5,623 nt of DNA. Source: an uncultured Lachnospiraceae bacterium (lineage in GTDB: Bacteria; Bacillota; Clostridia; Lachnospirales; Lachnospiraceae). The notes under the pieces are model-generated. The model had not been told where the DNA came from and did no database searches. It was given only the letters and a program-made list of their open reading frames with translations. A program made the position numbers and the translations under genes. Location of the stretch: the NCBI GenBank assembly GCA_945836565.1, contig CAMALN010000126.1:1-5623 (forward strand), in the 5' to 3' direction. Every line of letters begins with the position of its first letter. Positions within the stretch are counted from its first letter, which is position 1. Below, one piece after another: positions 5,082 to 5,623 of this stretch.

Positions 5082-5623
5082 TTATCTGTTATTGGTAAAT
5101 GCCTTGAGGCACACATTACAGTTTTCCTTCGATTCCACATTCTGCCAAAGCTCTCCATATAAGCTGATATATCCTTCACCATCACTTATATCCACATTCT
5201 CCGTTCGCTCATCTATATTGTATTCTATGGCTACAGGATGCTCTTCATTCGGCGTCTTTATCTTAACTACTACCGCAAATCTTTCACCGTCACTAAGCTC
5301 TATCTCCTCCGGGAAATCCACTGTGTAGTAGCCTGCATATTTCATTGAACCCGATACTACGAATTCCCTCTCCTTTAAAGACTCCTCGTTAACAAAATCC
5401 CTCACCACATATACATCGAACTCTGTTCCAGGAGCAGTTGCATAGAACCCAACTGCTGCCAGATTCTCATTTTCACCTGCCGTGTATACATTTGCAAGAT
5501 ATGCATCACTGCTTCCGAAGCCTATCTGCCCGACCCAGCCAAGCAAATCAGACTGATATATATTGTCATAGTTATCTGCGTCGGCAATTCTAGTGTAGAC
5601 TACCGCTGTGTTGCAGATATTCG
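5082..5623 (-). CDS. C-terminal lectin-like domain protein, probably a papain-family surface peptidase (5' end outside window)
   Basis: The frame is open from the right edge to a TAA at 5082-5084, giving 179 visible residues; the start lies outside the window. An internal TTG at 5546 is not a credible start because the domain already begins upstream. The sequence resembles the lectin-like domain (PF18560) found after C1A papain-type peptidase domains in clostridia. Visible features are TRIADADNYDNIYQSDLLGW, GSSDAYLANVYTAGENENLA, VGFYATAPGTEFDVYVV, YYTVDFPEEIELSDGERFAV and KTPNEEHPVAIEY. The C-terminus is WQNVESKENCNVCLKAFTNN with two Cys and no LPXTG or membrane anchor. Such proteins are normally exported, but neither the signal peptide nor the peptidase domain can be checked here. 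The metalloprotease-like gene follows on the same strand after a 129-nt structured gap. Confidence 0.78.
   Translation of the reverse strand, partial: NICNTAVVYTRIADADNYDNIYQSDLLGWVGQIGFGSSDAYLANVYTAGENENLAAVGFYATAPGTEFDVYVVRDFVNEESLKEREFVVSGSMKYAGYYTVDFPEEIELSDGERFAVVVKIKTPNEEHPVAIEYNIDERTENVDISDGEGYISLYGELWQNVESKENCNVCLKAFTNNR

Overview
The window looks like chromosome from an AT-rich, low-GC Gram-positive anaerobe, most likely a Clostridia of the Lachnospiraceae type (Roseburia, Butyrivibrio, Agathobacter or Lachnospira relatives). Evidence for this is the strong GGAGG-type ribosome sites, the B. subtilis-like thymidylate synthase, the clostridial-style dihydrofolate reductase, and the C-terminal lectin-like domain found in clostridial papain-family peptidases. 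This placement rests on protein resemblance from memory, not on a search. No rRNA, tRNA, insertion sequence or CRISPR array is visible.

Layout from right to left, which is the direction of transcription for all but one gene. (1) 5623-5082, minus: the C-terminal 179 residues of a protein ending in a lectin-like domain, probably a surface peptidase; its N-terminus lies outside the window. (2) About 5069-4980: a dense cluster of perfect inverted repeats between two minus-strand genes. It includes a six-codon reading frame with a near-perfect ribosome site buried in a hairpin. (3) 4952-4485, minus: a small SprA-related putative metalloprotease with an HEREH motif and two CxxC pairs. (4) 4093-4470, plus: an XRE-type helix-turn-helix regulator, convergent with the metalloprotease gene and divergent from thyA. 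(5) 4012-3182 thyA and 3122-2619 folA, minus: the dTMP synthesis pair. (6) 2489-1392, minus: a YbjQ-domain protein with a zinc ribbon and a helical tail, behind its own probable extended -10 promoter. (7) 1374-1, minus: the N-terminal 458 residues of a TPR-like protein with a very long acidic tail, starting 17 nt after the YbjQ gene and cut by the left edge.

How the genes work together: ThyA makes dTMP from dUMP and converts methylene-tetrahydrofolate to dihydrofolate, which FolA reduces back to tetrahydrofolate. Their order and 59-nt gap fit one operon. The XRE regulator shares an 80-nt divergent control region with thyA and could regulate itself, thyA-folA, or both; the sequence alone does not decide. 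The YbjQ/zinc-ribbon and TPR/acidic genes appear to be a separate two-gene unit of unknown function.

The parts with the least known explanation are the structured element at 4980-5069 and the YbjQ-TPR pair. I see no clear defence, toxin-antitoxin or mobile-element system.
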